64,000 nt of DNA, taken from assembly GCA_950295325.1 (NCBI GenBank), contig OX485803.1, forward strand, positions 27,643,554 through 27,707,553, written 5' to 3'. Position numbers and translations under genes: made by a program. Below the pieces are notes generated by a model. It saw only the letters and a program-made list of their open reading frames with translations. It was not told the origin of the DNA and ran no database searches. The DNA is from Polytrichum commune (lineage: Eukaryota; Streptophyta; Polytrichopsida; Polytrichales; Polytrichaceae). Position 1 is the stretch's first letter; every line of letters begins with the position of its first letter. Shown here piece after piece: positions 44,874 through 56,225 of the stretch.

Positions 44874-45870
44874 AAATGACTTGACTTCAAGCAAGACATT
44901 CTAGGAGTCGATCCCAGATGGTCGCCAATAATGTGAGCCCAAAATTGATGCCCACATTGGTTGTTAACACTTGTAAAACATTACAAGTGATGTTTTGGTG
45001 ATTTATGATTATTCACAAAAATATAAAAAGACTGAAGCTTGAAGAAAGCTTAGTTTGAAGCATTAGGCTTTTGTGGAGTGGATTTAAATAGGAGAAGGAT
45101 AAACCTTGGTAAAGTGTGGTAGGTAGAAAGCCAATGTTAGTTAAATGTTTGAATTAGGATCCTTGTTGATCATTTGAGGGAGGAAGGCTTAGGAGATAGG
45201 ATTAGAGCCTACAAAGTAGGAGGAAATGTCGAGGGCTTATTGTGAGCCTTGAGGGTGCTCACCCCCTCAAACTCACTATATAATCCCTCATTCTTCCCTC
45301 ACTCATCCTCTCTTTCCTTCGTGCTCCTTGGCACTCCACGTGTTATAAGTGTGGGTGCATGGGAAGCAAGATAGGAGCACGTGTGTATGCATGGATGTAA
45401 GGTTAGGAGCCAAGGCTAGTTGGCCTTGAAGAGGGCTTGACCTCTTGTTAGTAATAGTTGGGCGTGAATGATTTAAAGTTTAATTTATGGCTTTGTTTGA
45501 ATACTTGGATTTACATTGATTAGCCTTATACTTATGCGGATGTGCAAAGTCTCTTATTGGAGCATTTAGTTTTGTTGGACTTCATATGAATTTTTGAGAG
45601 CCAAAAAACCGAGACTATGTCCAAACTTCTAAAAACTAGTGAAAAAATGTAGATTCAAAGGGAACAGCGTAGAATTGCGACCATATATTTTTTTGCAGTA
45701 GAAATATTATTGCATATTCGTGTAGAGGACTTCATTACCTATCCATGGATACCAAGAACTCATTTTTTGGACTTCATATGAATTTTTGAGAGCCAAAAAA
45801 CCGAGACTATGTCCAAACTTCCAAAAACTAGTGACACACTCTTATAGTTTTTGACTTATGATGTTTAGAC
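44874..45870. mobile_element. LTR-like sequence following the truncated pol
   Basis: About 60 bp after the pol stop, sequence begins TGTGAGCCCAAAATTGATGC (44934), a plausible LTR start. It contains CTCACTATATAATCCC (TATA box, about 45284) followed by a CTTCCCTCACTCATCCTCTC leader, as in an LTR promoter. I cannot find its end or a second copy in the window. A block starting TTTTGGACTTCATATGAATT occurs twice, at about 45573 and 45766. Just before 44934 the sequence GATGGTCGCCA resembles the complement of a plant retroelement primer site, which is odd for the pol orientation. Confidence 0.45.
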
Positions 45871-46347
45871 TTAAAGTGTTGGATTCATTAGGTAGGAAGG
45901 GGTGTGTGTAACTTTTGAATGTATTGGTGATTGACCATTGAGGTTGAACTTAGTAATGGAAGGTGAAGGCCTGTAAAGGAGAGGCCACCATAAGTTACAC
46001 AAGTATTTGTTAATACTTAAACTTATGTGCTTCATGGAATCAACAAGCGAAGGTTCGTGCAGTAGTGTGGAATCAACGGCGAGGACTCGATTCACACGAG
46101 GGATATCTTTGAAGGCATGCGTGGCCAAAGCGGCCGGGTGGACTTTAGAGAAATACAAGCATATGACATTACCCGAGATTAAGGAGTGTAAGAAGACATA
46201 GTATAGACTTGGCTAAGTTGCGTATATTCCAACGATAGATTAGAATCATACATTGTGTTACAAAGAGAGAAATCTCTACATGTCATTATAAACTTCTCCA
46301 TTCGGGCTAGGACGAAATTGAAGGGTGGAGGCTTTTTGGTGACACTC
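45871..46347. other. Foreign sequence fused to the accessory gene in MULE B
   Basis: A 64-residue frame (46007-46201, with SLKACVAKAAGWTLEKYKHM) looks mildly protein-like but matches nothing I know. Another frame starting 46255 runs into the zinc-finger gene, but its first ~35 residues have no counterpart in element A. Similarity to A starts only at GACGGGGTTGCTCAA (about 46351). The true 5' exon and the N-terminus of the accessory gene have been lost here. Confidence 0.5.
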
Positions 46348-47250
46348 CCCGTCGACGGGGTTGCTCAATTGGATGTACATTGGGCTATTCGAGGAGAAGG
46401 TGCTCGGAAGAAGTTTCATTGTCTTTGGGTGGAATGCAAAAGAAATTATGTAAGTAAACAAAAACTAAAAAAACATTTAATTAATGATCATTGTTTTCTT
46501 GATGTCGAAGGAGGTGATAAAGGAGGAAGACCACGAATGCCGGGGCCCACGAGGACGCGTTCAACCATGGTGGAGGAGAATCGCATGAATAATCTTCGGG
46601 CTTTATCCAATCCGGTTGTCCGGCTAAAACGTCAAGACGCGAAGGCCAAATCTAGATGGGCCATCGCCGCCGAACGACACTGGGAGAATATGCTTCGAGA
46701 TGCAGTTGAGAATCCCTTGCCAGATGAATTGCCCCCCCTCGCCATGTTTTTCATCCGGTCAGTCAAAACTAATTTTGACTTTGCCACGTGGGGTGATGCT
46801 CTTTTTGATCCTGCCACATGGACGGCCTTCAAGCGAAGCAAATCCATTCGGAACCGGATTGCGAGATCAAGATTGTCATACATGTCTACCCTTGCACCCG
46901 CGGTTTCCCGGAAACGATATGAATTGAAGAAATCCGCAAACATTCGTGAACTCGCTTTTCGTAAGCTCGCGGAATATAACACCGTAGCGCATGTCTATAA
47001 AAAAATGGAGTTTTTTGGAAATTTTGAGGCATTTTTTGAGCATTATGTTAAATTAAAAGCCCGTCTTCGCACATCTTCTTCGAGCATTCGCGCCCTCAAA
47101 ACAGAACGGGCCGCGGCATTGGCTCGTGAAACGCAATCCCGAGCAAGCGACGATGACATTGACTGGAGAGCGCCAAGTCCCGAAAATAGTGACGAAGCTA
47201 ACTCGGTGGACGACGAAGAAGAAGAAGAAGAAGTAACATTAGGAAACTAG
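46348..47250 (+). pseudogene. MULE-carried C2H2 zinc-finger accessory gene, element B (5'-truncated)
   Basis: The frame is open from here to TAG at 47250, about 300 residues. It carries the finger CLWVECKRNYVSKQKLKKHL with INDH completing it, the basic block LKRQDAKAKSRWAIAAERHW, then FATWGDALFDPATWTAFKRS, a long helical segment (ELAFRKLAEYNTVAHVYKKM) and an acidic tail rich in Asp/Glu (VDDEEEEEE). Exon 1 and the acidic N-terminal part seen in element A are replaced, so any product would be truncated or begin at a fortuitous ATG (46255). The body is much better preserved than the transposase beside it. It is convergent with the transposase on the minus strand. Confidence 0.75.
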
Positions 47251-47339
47251 GATTTGTGGTATTTTCGAGCATATATGTATTGTTTTAAAATATAAATAAA
47301 TATTCATTTTTTCATTGTTTTCAATATAATTTATAAAAT

Positions 47340-48480
47340 ATAACATAACAATACCTTATCCATCATTATTATCATTTTGCATTTCTGAAGATAAACATAT
47401 GGATAAGGTATCGATAACAAATATCGTATGGTTGAGGTTTCTAAAATAGGGTATAGTCAGCAACTATTCAATTTCTGAGTATACCCTATCATTGTTTTTC
47501 ATATTATCTTTAAAATGTAACATAACAATACCTTATCCATAATTATGATCATTTTGCATTTTTGAAGATAAGTATATGGATGAGGTATCGTTATGTTATA
47601 AATATCATGTGGTTGAGGTTTTTAAGATAGGGTATAGTCAGTAACTATTCAATTTCTGAGTATATCCTATCATTGTTTTTCATATTATCTTTAAAATATA
47701 ACATAACGATACCTTATCCATAATTATGATCATTTTGCATTTTTTAAGATAAATATATGGATAAGGTATCGTTATGTTATAAATATCATATGGTTGAGGT
47801 TTCTAAGATAGGTTATAGTCAGTAACCATTCAATTTCTGAATATACCCTATCATTGTTTTTCATATTTTCTTTAAAATGTAACATAACGATACCTTATCC
47901 ATAATTATGATCATTTTGCACTTTTGAAGATAAGTATATGCATAAGGTATCGATCACAAATATCATATAGTTGAAGTTTATGAGATAGGATATAGTCAAT
48001 AACTATTCAATTTTTGAGTATACCTTATCATTGATTTTCATATTATCTTTAAAATGTAACATAACGATACCTTATCCATAATTATGATCATTTTGCATTT
48101 TTTAAGATAAATATATGGATAAGGTATCGATCACAAATATCATATAGTTGAAGTTTGTGAGATATGGTATAGTCAGTAATTATTCAATTTTTTAGTATAC
48201 CTTATCATTGATTTTCATATTATCTTTAAAATGTCACATAACGATACCTTATCCATATTTATGATAATTTTGCTTTTTTGAAGATAAGTATATGGATAAG
48301 GTATCGATCACAAATATCATATACTTGAAATTTGTAAGATAGGATATAGTCAGAAACTATTCATTTCCTGATTATACCTTATCCTTTTATTTTACATAAT
48401 ATCTCTAATATACAAAGCTAAGATAGTCTATACATAATTATCATCATTTAACATTTTAAAGATAAGAGTAGGGATAAGGT
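47340..48480 (+). repeat. 177-181-bp tandem array, MULE B (six or more units)
   Basis: TACCTTATCC recurs at about 47352, 47529, 47710, 47891, 48068 and 48245, a spacing of 177-181 bp, with a more degraded unit after 48410. Each unit contains TACCTTATCC and, about 50 bp on, its inverse GGATAAGGTA. It then has GGTATAGTCAG and a CTGAGTATACCCTATCATTG block. The array lies between the convergent 3' ends. Element A has only about three such units, so the array changed size after the copies separated. Confidence 0.88.
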
Positions 48481-48696
48481 ATTGTATACAAAAACAGTGA
48501 TGAACACATGAAAACTAACAAAATAAAATTAATATAAAATTTTATTATATATGATGCTAAATATCTTCACCAATTGTAATAAACATCAAAATCATATATA
48601 CGATTATAATAATAATCATAAATATCATAAATATAAAACTAATTATTTTTACTAAGGATTACATGAACGAGGTCTTTTCGAAAGCATTCTTTCATA

Positions 48697-51500
48697 TCAC
48701 CCTTGTTTTCTACGAATTGAATTACCCATACCCCTATCCATATTCGCGAATTGAGTGTCCGGATGAAGAGTGCCTTGGAAATCCGCGAGACACAACTCCG
48801 ACATTCGATTCAACAACACACAAAATTCGGAAGTAGCATGCTCGGCCATTCGTAGTCCGTGCCCTTCAATCAATTTTTGAAATTTCTTATAATTTTGTGC
48901 GTGCTCTTTTATAACTCTTGCATGAAGAACATCTTCATCCACTTTAATCACGTCATTCTCTTGTAAAGATTCGACCCCAATCTCCAAATCATCTAGATTA
49001 GGTGTTGCATCGTGATTCGTGTCGGTTGAATCAATGATGATATCTTCATCCAATACATCTTCGTCACAAAATCCTCTCTCCGCCTTAAACATCTTAAATA
49101 ACCCTCCACGAGTCGTCCCGTAATATGTGCCACAATATTCAACTATGGCATCTTGATCTACATCCATAGTTTTCAAAATTATTGCGGCTTGATGTTTGTA
49201 AAAATTTCCTCGGATTGCATACTCACAATCACAATACGCATAATCACGATGAGGGTATGTAAGTGAATACCAATTCTCCGGATACGTTGCGCTTCGACAC
49301 ATCCAATGTGTTCGTTCACTGGTCGGTTCAAGAATCCATTCCTCGTCAATGGAGTAAGACAAATTGACACTTTCTCGAACCTTGAGTGTCATGATTTCAT
49401 TCTTGATCAATCCCGCTTTCTTCATTGCCAAACGGTGCGTATAATGATTATGAATCGTAGTTGTCAACATTGTGATGAGCCAATCAAGCCGTCGACTCCG
49501 CAATCCCTTGGTTGTGAAACCTAACCATCTCTTCATTGCTCCATGATAAGATTCTATAGATGAATTTGTGTCTTGTCCGGCATGAGGAATTTTTCTTACT
49601 CATTTTGCCCACATAGCTGCAACGCACATACTTATATTTAGAATCTAGATGATACCTTATCCAATATTCATATCCATGAACTTATCAATGCACTATACCT
49701 TATCATACAAAGTAATGTCATTGTAAAGTGTTGAAACTTACCATAATTTCCATACCATCCTCAAAATATGCTTGAAATACATCAATATTGTGGAGGTTTC
49801 TTTTCAATTCGTAAACTATTTGTTGTGTTCCGCGAACATCTATCGTTGATACAATCCAAGCTCTCCGATAGTCTTTTGCCGTATCAAATACAAAATTTGC
49901 ATTTGTCTTTGCTCGCTCAATGAAATCATTTTCGGTTTCTTTCCATATAATGTCCATATACATCACGTTCCGGAAGCCGTAATAAATCCAATCCCGAGAT
50001 TCCTCGTCCAATCTCATTTTCGCCAAAGCATTTGTTTTCTAACACTCCAAAACATGCCATTGACACAAATATATGGGAACGTCCTCTCCAAATACGCGTC
50101 TACACGCAAAATAAATAAATAAACATATAAGGATAACAAAATGAGGATAGACTATATGTAAAAAAAAATGTTTGGATAACATATTCAGATAGACTATATT
50201 TTCAGATAAAAATAATTTTGATTTTGATTTTGATTATGTAAGTTGTAAAAAACAAATTAGTAAATTGGGATAGAGTATATTGATATGAAAGTAAAAGAAT
50301 ATGATACACCCACCTCAAAGCGTTATGTTCGGCTTCATCATTATGAACAATGAAAGCATTAGGACGCCATTCCGAATGCGCCGCTCGTAATTTATCTGCC
50401 AAAGGCTTTAAAAAGACAATGAGACTCTCGGAATCTTGCTTATTTGTTATAATTCACGCACCGGGAAACCCATTGCGGCAAGCATCGAACACCATAAGTG
50501 TATAGAGAAAATAATTGCAAGCGCTAGTTCCAAATGTAGCATCCATAAATATAGCGGATTTGTCACCATACTCTATCATGGCATTGAATTGTTCGGGTGA
50601 TTGCAAACCCAACACAAATGCCGTATTTTTGCCATCTATACAATTTGACTCTTGCAAAATAAACACATCATCTTTATTTTCCGTAATTCACGAATCAACG
50701 CTTTTTGCCTCGTTAGTGTGTCGTTTCCACTTACCTCGTAAAAATGTACGCTCAATGTTTCGGATGTTCTTCAAAAGAAGAGTATCATCTTTACGCATTG
50801 AATAACCCATCCGTGATCGATCCGCAAACACTTGATGATGCTCATCATAAATTTGACGAACATTAAGGCCACTCTTCAACCTATTGTCAATATACGTCTT
50901 CAATGAATCCGACCATCGTGTAGCAAGAGTGGAAGGGCGTGCCGACGAATCCGGATCGTACACGCCATACGCCGGTGTTCCATCAATTCGGGTATGTTCT
51001 TCATGGAAATAGGCTATCTCTACCGTATCCGCGGGTTTAGCCAAAATCTTGATAGAATATCGTGCAAGACATCCCCATTTATGATTTTGTCTCAACTCCT
51101 TCTTGTTTCTATGGTCTTCAGGGCCATATGAACAATGATATCTGAAATAACATATATAAATGTTAATATATAGCAATATTATAAGAAAATACATATATCT
51201 GACTATACCTTATCCAAATACATATCCAAGTTAGGTATCTTACGTGATGTGTCCAAGACTTGTTGTGGATCGAACTTGCTTTTGGACGTGTGGAAGAACC
51301 TTCCGAATCTTGTGAATTGTCCAAGAAATTTCCATGCCTCCTTCACCAATTTTTTCTCCTTTTTGGAAATCATCTAAACGATCTAATGGAATGCGAGCTA
51401 TCCTACAAGGTCGCATTCCGCGAGTAGATTTTGCCCATTGCAAATGGCGGTGGTTGAAAGTTTCCACATAGGGCGATTGGATGACCATAGAGTTAGCCAT
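48697..51500 (-). pseudogene. MULE transposase, element B (four coding exons, broken)
   Basis: Minus-strand exons by GT-AG borders: 51500-51244, 51141-50314, 50099-49742 and 49616-48697. Motifs: IFMDATFGTSACNYFLYTLM, a FIVHNDEAEHNAL block (His where A has Asp), IYLCQWHVL, SSIESYHGAMKRWLGFTTKG and a SWIM-type CDCEYAIRGNFYKH in which the expected third Cys is Tyr. Exon 1 is intact, unlike A. Stops lie mostly at positions where A has TGG: after SVDS, at GFPGA|IIT, at WHVLEC|K, after WAK, and at the C-terminal RRKQG. There is also a one-base loss near 49766. Length and exon layout match A. The pattern suggests repeated G-to-A change on the coding strand. Confidence 0.88.
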
Positions 51501-51848
51501 AATTTCGACGATAACCTATCCTGAACAAATCACACATGTTATCCACAAATTCTATAAATTACAATACCTTATCTAACGAGTTATCCATATTCAAACTTAA
51601 CAAAAATAACTTTAAATAGATAAAAGATTTATATATATACTGAATATATATTAAATATTTAGCTGATATGCAATTTATCTTTAACAAAATACAAATAGTC
51701 TTTAAATCCAATATCGATGTAACTAATTTTTTTTTTAAATATACCTTATCCAATGACATCATATCCCAATACAAAAGCAAAATATAGAGAGAAAACATAC
51801 CTTGGAAGTGGTACAAGAGAAAAAGACCTTGAAAACCCTAAAATGAAG

Positions 51849-51856
51849 TTTATATA
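51849..51856 (-). promoter_or_regulatory. Probable TATA box of MULE B transposase
   Basis: TATATAAA on the minus strand, at the same place as in element A, about 350 bp before the ATG, with the same leader and GTATGTTTTC donor downstream. Confidence 0.6.
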
Positions 51857-52642
51857 GTGGACATATTAGATGAATGAGAAAACGATTGGCAAATGAAATG
51901 TAGAAACATAATCTTCATTACTTTGAACCCTAAATCCTATATCTATGCACCATGCATATAGATTATATTATGAGATGACATCACATGATATTAATTATAC
52001 GGACTTAAACGTACCATGTTTATCATTCTACAAACCTATGATAAAATCTTTAAATAATATAATATTATCGTAAATTAATGAATTAATGAATTTTTTAATA
52101 TATAAATATATAAATTTTTTAATAGCAATTCATAAATATTCTATATATTTTATATGATATAAGATATACATGATAATGAACACAAGATAAACTATCACAA
52201 GATAGACTATCTTGCCAAGTTATATCATCTTCTACTAGATCATTTATCTAAGTTTTGATCGGATATACATAATGAGTTATAAGATAGGGAATCCACAATA
52301 AATAACTTTAGAATATAATATTGTTTTATGAAATATAATGTTCGCAAATCATGTATCTATTGTTAGTCCAATATGGTGGTTCATCAAATGGTCATGTAGG
52401 TCCTTCAAATTTTAAGTTTCACCCAACTTAAACCCAAACCTAAACCCTAGACCATAAAAAACATTAAGGTTATACGTTGGAAAAAAACATAAATCCCAAA
52501 TTAGTAAGGTTCCAAAATGATAATAATTATAATATAATGCTTAAAGTTGAACATTGGTATATCATTATATAATTAAATATCATGTAGTTGTTTAAAGTTT
52601 AATTGTTGCTTTTCCTCCTTGTTTGGAAAACTATTTTCTATC
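51857..52642. other. MULE B: AT-rich region upstream of the transposase
   Basis: Non-coding, matching 34506-35035 of element A in inverse orientation. A region at about 52330-52560 has no clear counterpart in A. Confidence 0.5.
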
Positions 52643-52645
52643 TAA

Positions 52646-54085
52646 GGGCCGGTTCGGACAGGTTCCAAGTCCTAAGTCCCAAAGTCACATGAGATGTGTA
52701 GATAGGATTTTAGATTGGGTTCCAATTAAGAAAACCACACAGGGAAGACCAAATGAGTGTCATGTGTTACATCTAGAGATCACCATGAAGTTAATTGATA
52801 GATCACAAGGGAATTAAGGTGAATTTAGGACAACAAACTCCAAGGTCAAGGCACCTTGGTTGGATCCATAGTCTCTTCAATTAAATATCCAGGGACCATA
52901 GGCCATACCACAGGTTAGGAGATAGGTCAAACACACATGACACTCTTACCTTTATGCAAATAGATTAATGAATTAAACTCAATATCACAAACATGAATTG
53001 CTTCTTTAGTCCTTCTAGACTTAACGCCATCAAATTGAATTGAGTGTATTAAAATTAATTATTACAACTTGCAAAAGTCTAGTTACAGGTAACGGGAACC
53101 GAGCTAAGCGAATTGGCCTAAGCATAGAGTCTAATCCCTAGGACCATAGTCTAGTTAGGCATGACCATAGTCTCAATGTCCGGCCATAGTCTCAAGTAAC
53201 CTCTCTTACCAGAGTGGGCCATAGTCTTAGTAAGAAGTAACCAAGTAACCAGTTCCAAGTCAATGTCATGTTCTCGAATGAGGTGCTAGCCACTCCTCCT
53301 TATATGCTTGCCCTTGAGCCTTCCCCCAAACGATATGGGATAAGGTGCACTCGCCTCGATCTCTCCATGACTCACCTTTCTCACTTCGACGCTCCACCTC
53401 CTCTGCCTCTTCACATTCTCGAGAGATGATGGCCACGGCGAATGATTTTTAGAATATCTACTTACTCACGGGAGAATTAATCCTGATTAGAATCTCTCAA
53501 ACAAGAATTGCTCTGATTCTCGTGGTAAGATTAAATCCAATTCGATCCACATTAATGCTTCATGTCTGGTAGGTTCATTCCATATTTTCCTAGACTACCA
53601 CTCTTCTCCGCCCAACAACCACGGTGTGATTGCTACACGCTTGTCAACAACGTGAGGGTCGGCTTCCTCCAAGAAATCTTCTTCACATAAATAAGTTTTC
53701 ATACACTAAAACATGAGATTGAGCAATCAGAAGAAGAATTATTCGGGAGGGGGGGAAGTAGCCGAACTCCAGCCCTCACACAAGTTAATCGAAAGGTAGG
53801 GACTCATAACACTCTTCAATTACACTTGGAGCAAGAGATCATAAACGTTGGGCTTCACACCAACGTAGGGCTTGGGACTTGTGTTGCGAGTTGGGTTAAG
53901 CCAAAAACTAGACCCAACTCTCCATCCAAATCCCGTGAATATATTTACATGAAATAATCAAGATTTGACTACAATGATATTCAACCATATTTAAGACAGC
54001 ACTTAAGGCTCACAAGTTGGGAGTTTGCCTCCGTGTTGGGGTTTGCTAATATGAATGGGACTTGGGACCATATGTGAAACGGCCC
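52646..54085 (-). mobile_element. PIF/Harbinger-type element inside MULE B (1.4 kb), TAA duplication
   Basis: The ends GGGCCGGTTCGGACAGGTTC and CATATGTGAAACGGCCC are imperfect inverted repeats, flanked by TAA at 52643-52645 and 54086-54088. It corresponds to 33389-34505 in A but is about 320 bp longer (extra sequence about 52690-53010). No transposase is present. Confidence 0.8.
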
Positions 54086-54088
54086 TAA

Positions 54089-55437
54089 CGTAGATGGCTT
54101 GGTTTTCCAACAAGCATGTGTATTTTAGGATATGAAACACACAATTAGTACGAGATGGTTAGCAAATCTAAATCGAGGTTGAAGTCTATCTTCTCGTGAT
54201 TCTTTGGAGCTCATATGAATATCTTGTTCAACTTCAAAATGAAGATTATTGTTCTCCTTAAATGGTCAAATATAGTCATCCTCCCCACCAATTTGTTGAG
54301 TATTGACACAAGAAATGATAACATTATTTATTAAAGCACATAGTCACGATCATTTTTAAAGACAAGTCTTTTTGGAGTCCATTTTTTCATCCATGCCCAA
54401 CCACATACCACTCAAATATAGGTGTCCAAATTATTGTCATGTTGGAATTAGACACATATACTTTAGAGGTTTTTATGTGTTGTCATCATCATAATCATCT
54501 CGTTCATAAATTGTGATATTTTGTGAATGTGAATTGTTGATGTGAACGATGCTTGATCATGTTGTTCTCTATTTCAATTTCTAAGGTTACAACATGAATA
54601 TGTTAATTATGTCTCCCAAATGCAGTTGACAATGAAACATATTTTGTGTTGGAGTGTCCCTGCTACAACTCCATTAGAGATAGATTAATTTTCCTATTTC
54701 ATAATGTTAGACTAAGTTGTCTCAAGTGTCAATTCCAATCAGACCATTGAATTGATACAACATGGTGCCTCTTCCATGATACATTATTAGATCTAACAAA
54801 TGCCGCTACACTTCATTACTCTAGGAAATTAGTTTTTTTGACACCATCTTGATGTACACCTAATGCCATAAGCCATTCGCTTCTTGGATTTTAAAAACAA
54901 CATCATTTCATTTTCACAAAGGTTATTTATATAAACAAAAAAATACTCTTGGGATGATTAGTTTGTGTGGTACCTATTGCAACTTGATCCATTACTGGCA
55001 GTAATGTACATTGGTCTTAATTGTTTAATTTTTCTGCTAGCCCACCTCTCCTATGGTATAAAACACGCGACCAGTTCAAGGTTGCTAGCAAATCCAAATC
55101 AAGCCTATAACGACTTTCTTCGTAAAGTTTGAAGCACAAACAAATATAATATTCATGATTACAGGTGCAAATTCTTGTGCTCATCAATTGCTCAAGATAA
55201 ACTATAGTCTATAAATAAATAACCTTGTACTATATTATTTAAGTAAATTTTAATTGGATATGTTTGATGGGTTGTAAGATAGGGAATATATAATAAATGA
55301 ATAAAAAATCATAAAATTTTTACCAAAATATGATTATTGTGGGTCAATTTGTAATATATTTATTATTAATCTATTTGTGGTGGTCGCAAAATATTTAAAA
55401 AATTAAGTTACACAATATATAGAATTAATCATAAATA
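54089..55437. other. MULE B interior, non-coding, shared with A
   Basis: Inverse match of 32046-33385. No gene is supported. Confidence 0.65.
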
Positions 55438-55439
55438 TA

Positions 55440-56225
55440 CAAATTACAAGATAAGGTATCTAAAGATATCCAAAAATATATTGCATCATCTATTATAACT
55501 AAAAGGAGTTGAGATGATGATTTTTGTAATAAAATTAAGATAAGGTATAAAATACAAAAATAATAAATGAGTGTAATGTTCATAAAACGGCCAAAGTGAA
55601 ACGATGAAGATAAAGTATATAATATATCCCAAAAAATGATATATATAAAGATAAATTTGATCTTTAAGATAATATAATATAATGTGCAAATAAATGTTAT
55701 TTTAATTGGAATTAGACTTGTGGGATAACATTATAGATGGGGTATACTCAGAAAATCTTAAGTTCTGACTATAGTCTATCCGATGTACTGTAATGCTTTA
55801 TCATCATCACATATGATATTATCTCTAAATATGAAAATTACAAGATAAGGTATCTAAAGAAATCCAAAAATGTATTGCATCATCTATTATATCTAAAAGG
55901 AGTTGAGATGATGATTTTTGTAATAAATTTAAGATAAGGTATAAAATACAAAAATCATAAATGAGTGTAATGTTCATAAAACGACCAAACTGAAACGATG
56001 AAGATAAAGTATATAATATGTCCCAAAAAATGATATATATAAAGATAAATATGATCTTTAAGATAATATAATATAATGTGCAAATAAATGTTATTTTAAT
56101 TGGAATTAGACTTGTGGGATAACATTATAGATGGGGTATACTCAGAAAATCCTAAGTTCTGACTATAGTCTATCCGATGTACTGTAATGCTTTATCATCA
56201 TCACATATGATATTATCTCTAAAAT
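55440..56225 (-). repeat. ~395-bp tandem repeats of MULE B (two units)
   Basis: Two units run about 55440-55825 and 55830-56225 in inverse orientation, each ending ATCATCACATATGATATTAT. They match the three units in A. Confidence 0.85.

Noticed and set aside
46255..46347. N-terminal 30-odd residues of the open frame leading into the zinc-finger gene of MULE B
   Set aside because: They have no counterpart in element A, where the gene has a different exon 1, so the ATG at 46255 is fortuitous.
47340..48480. CRISPR-like regularly spaced repeats
   Set aside because: The spacing is satellite-like with the whole unit conserved, not short repeats with unique spacers, and the context is a eukaryotic transposon.
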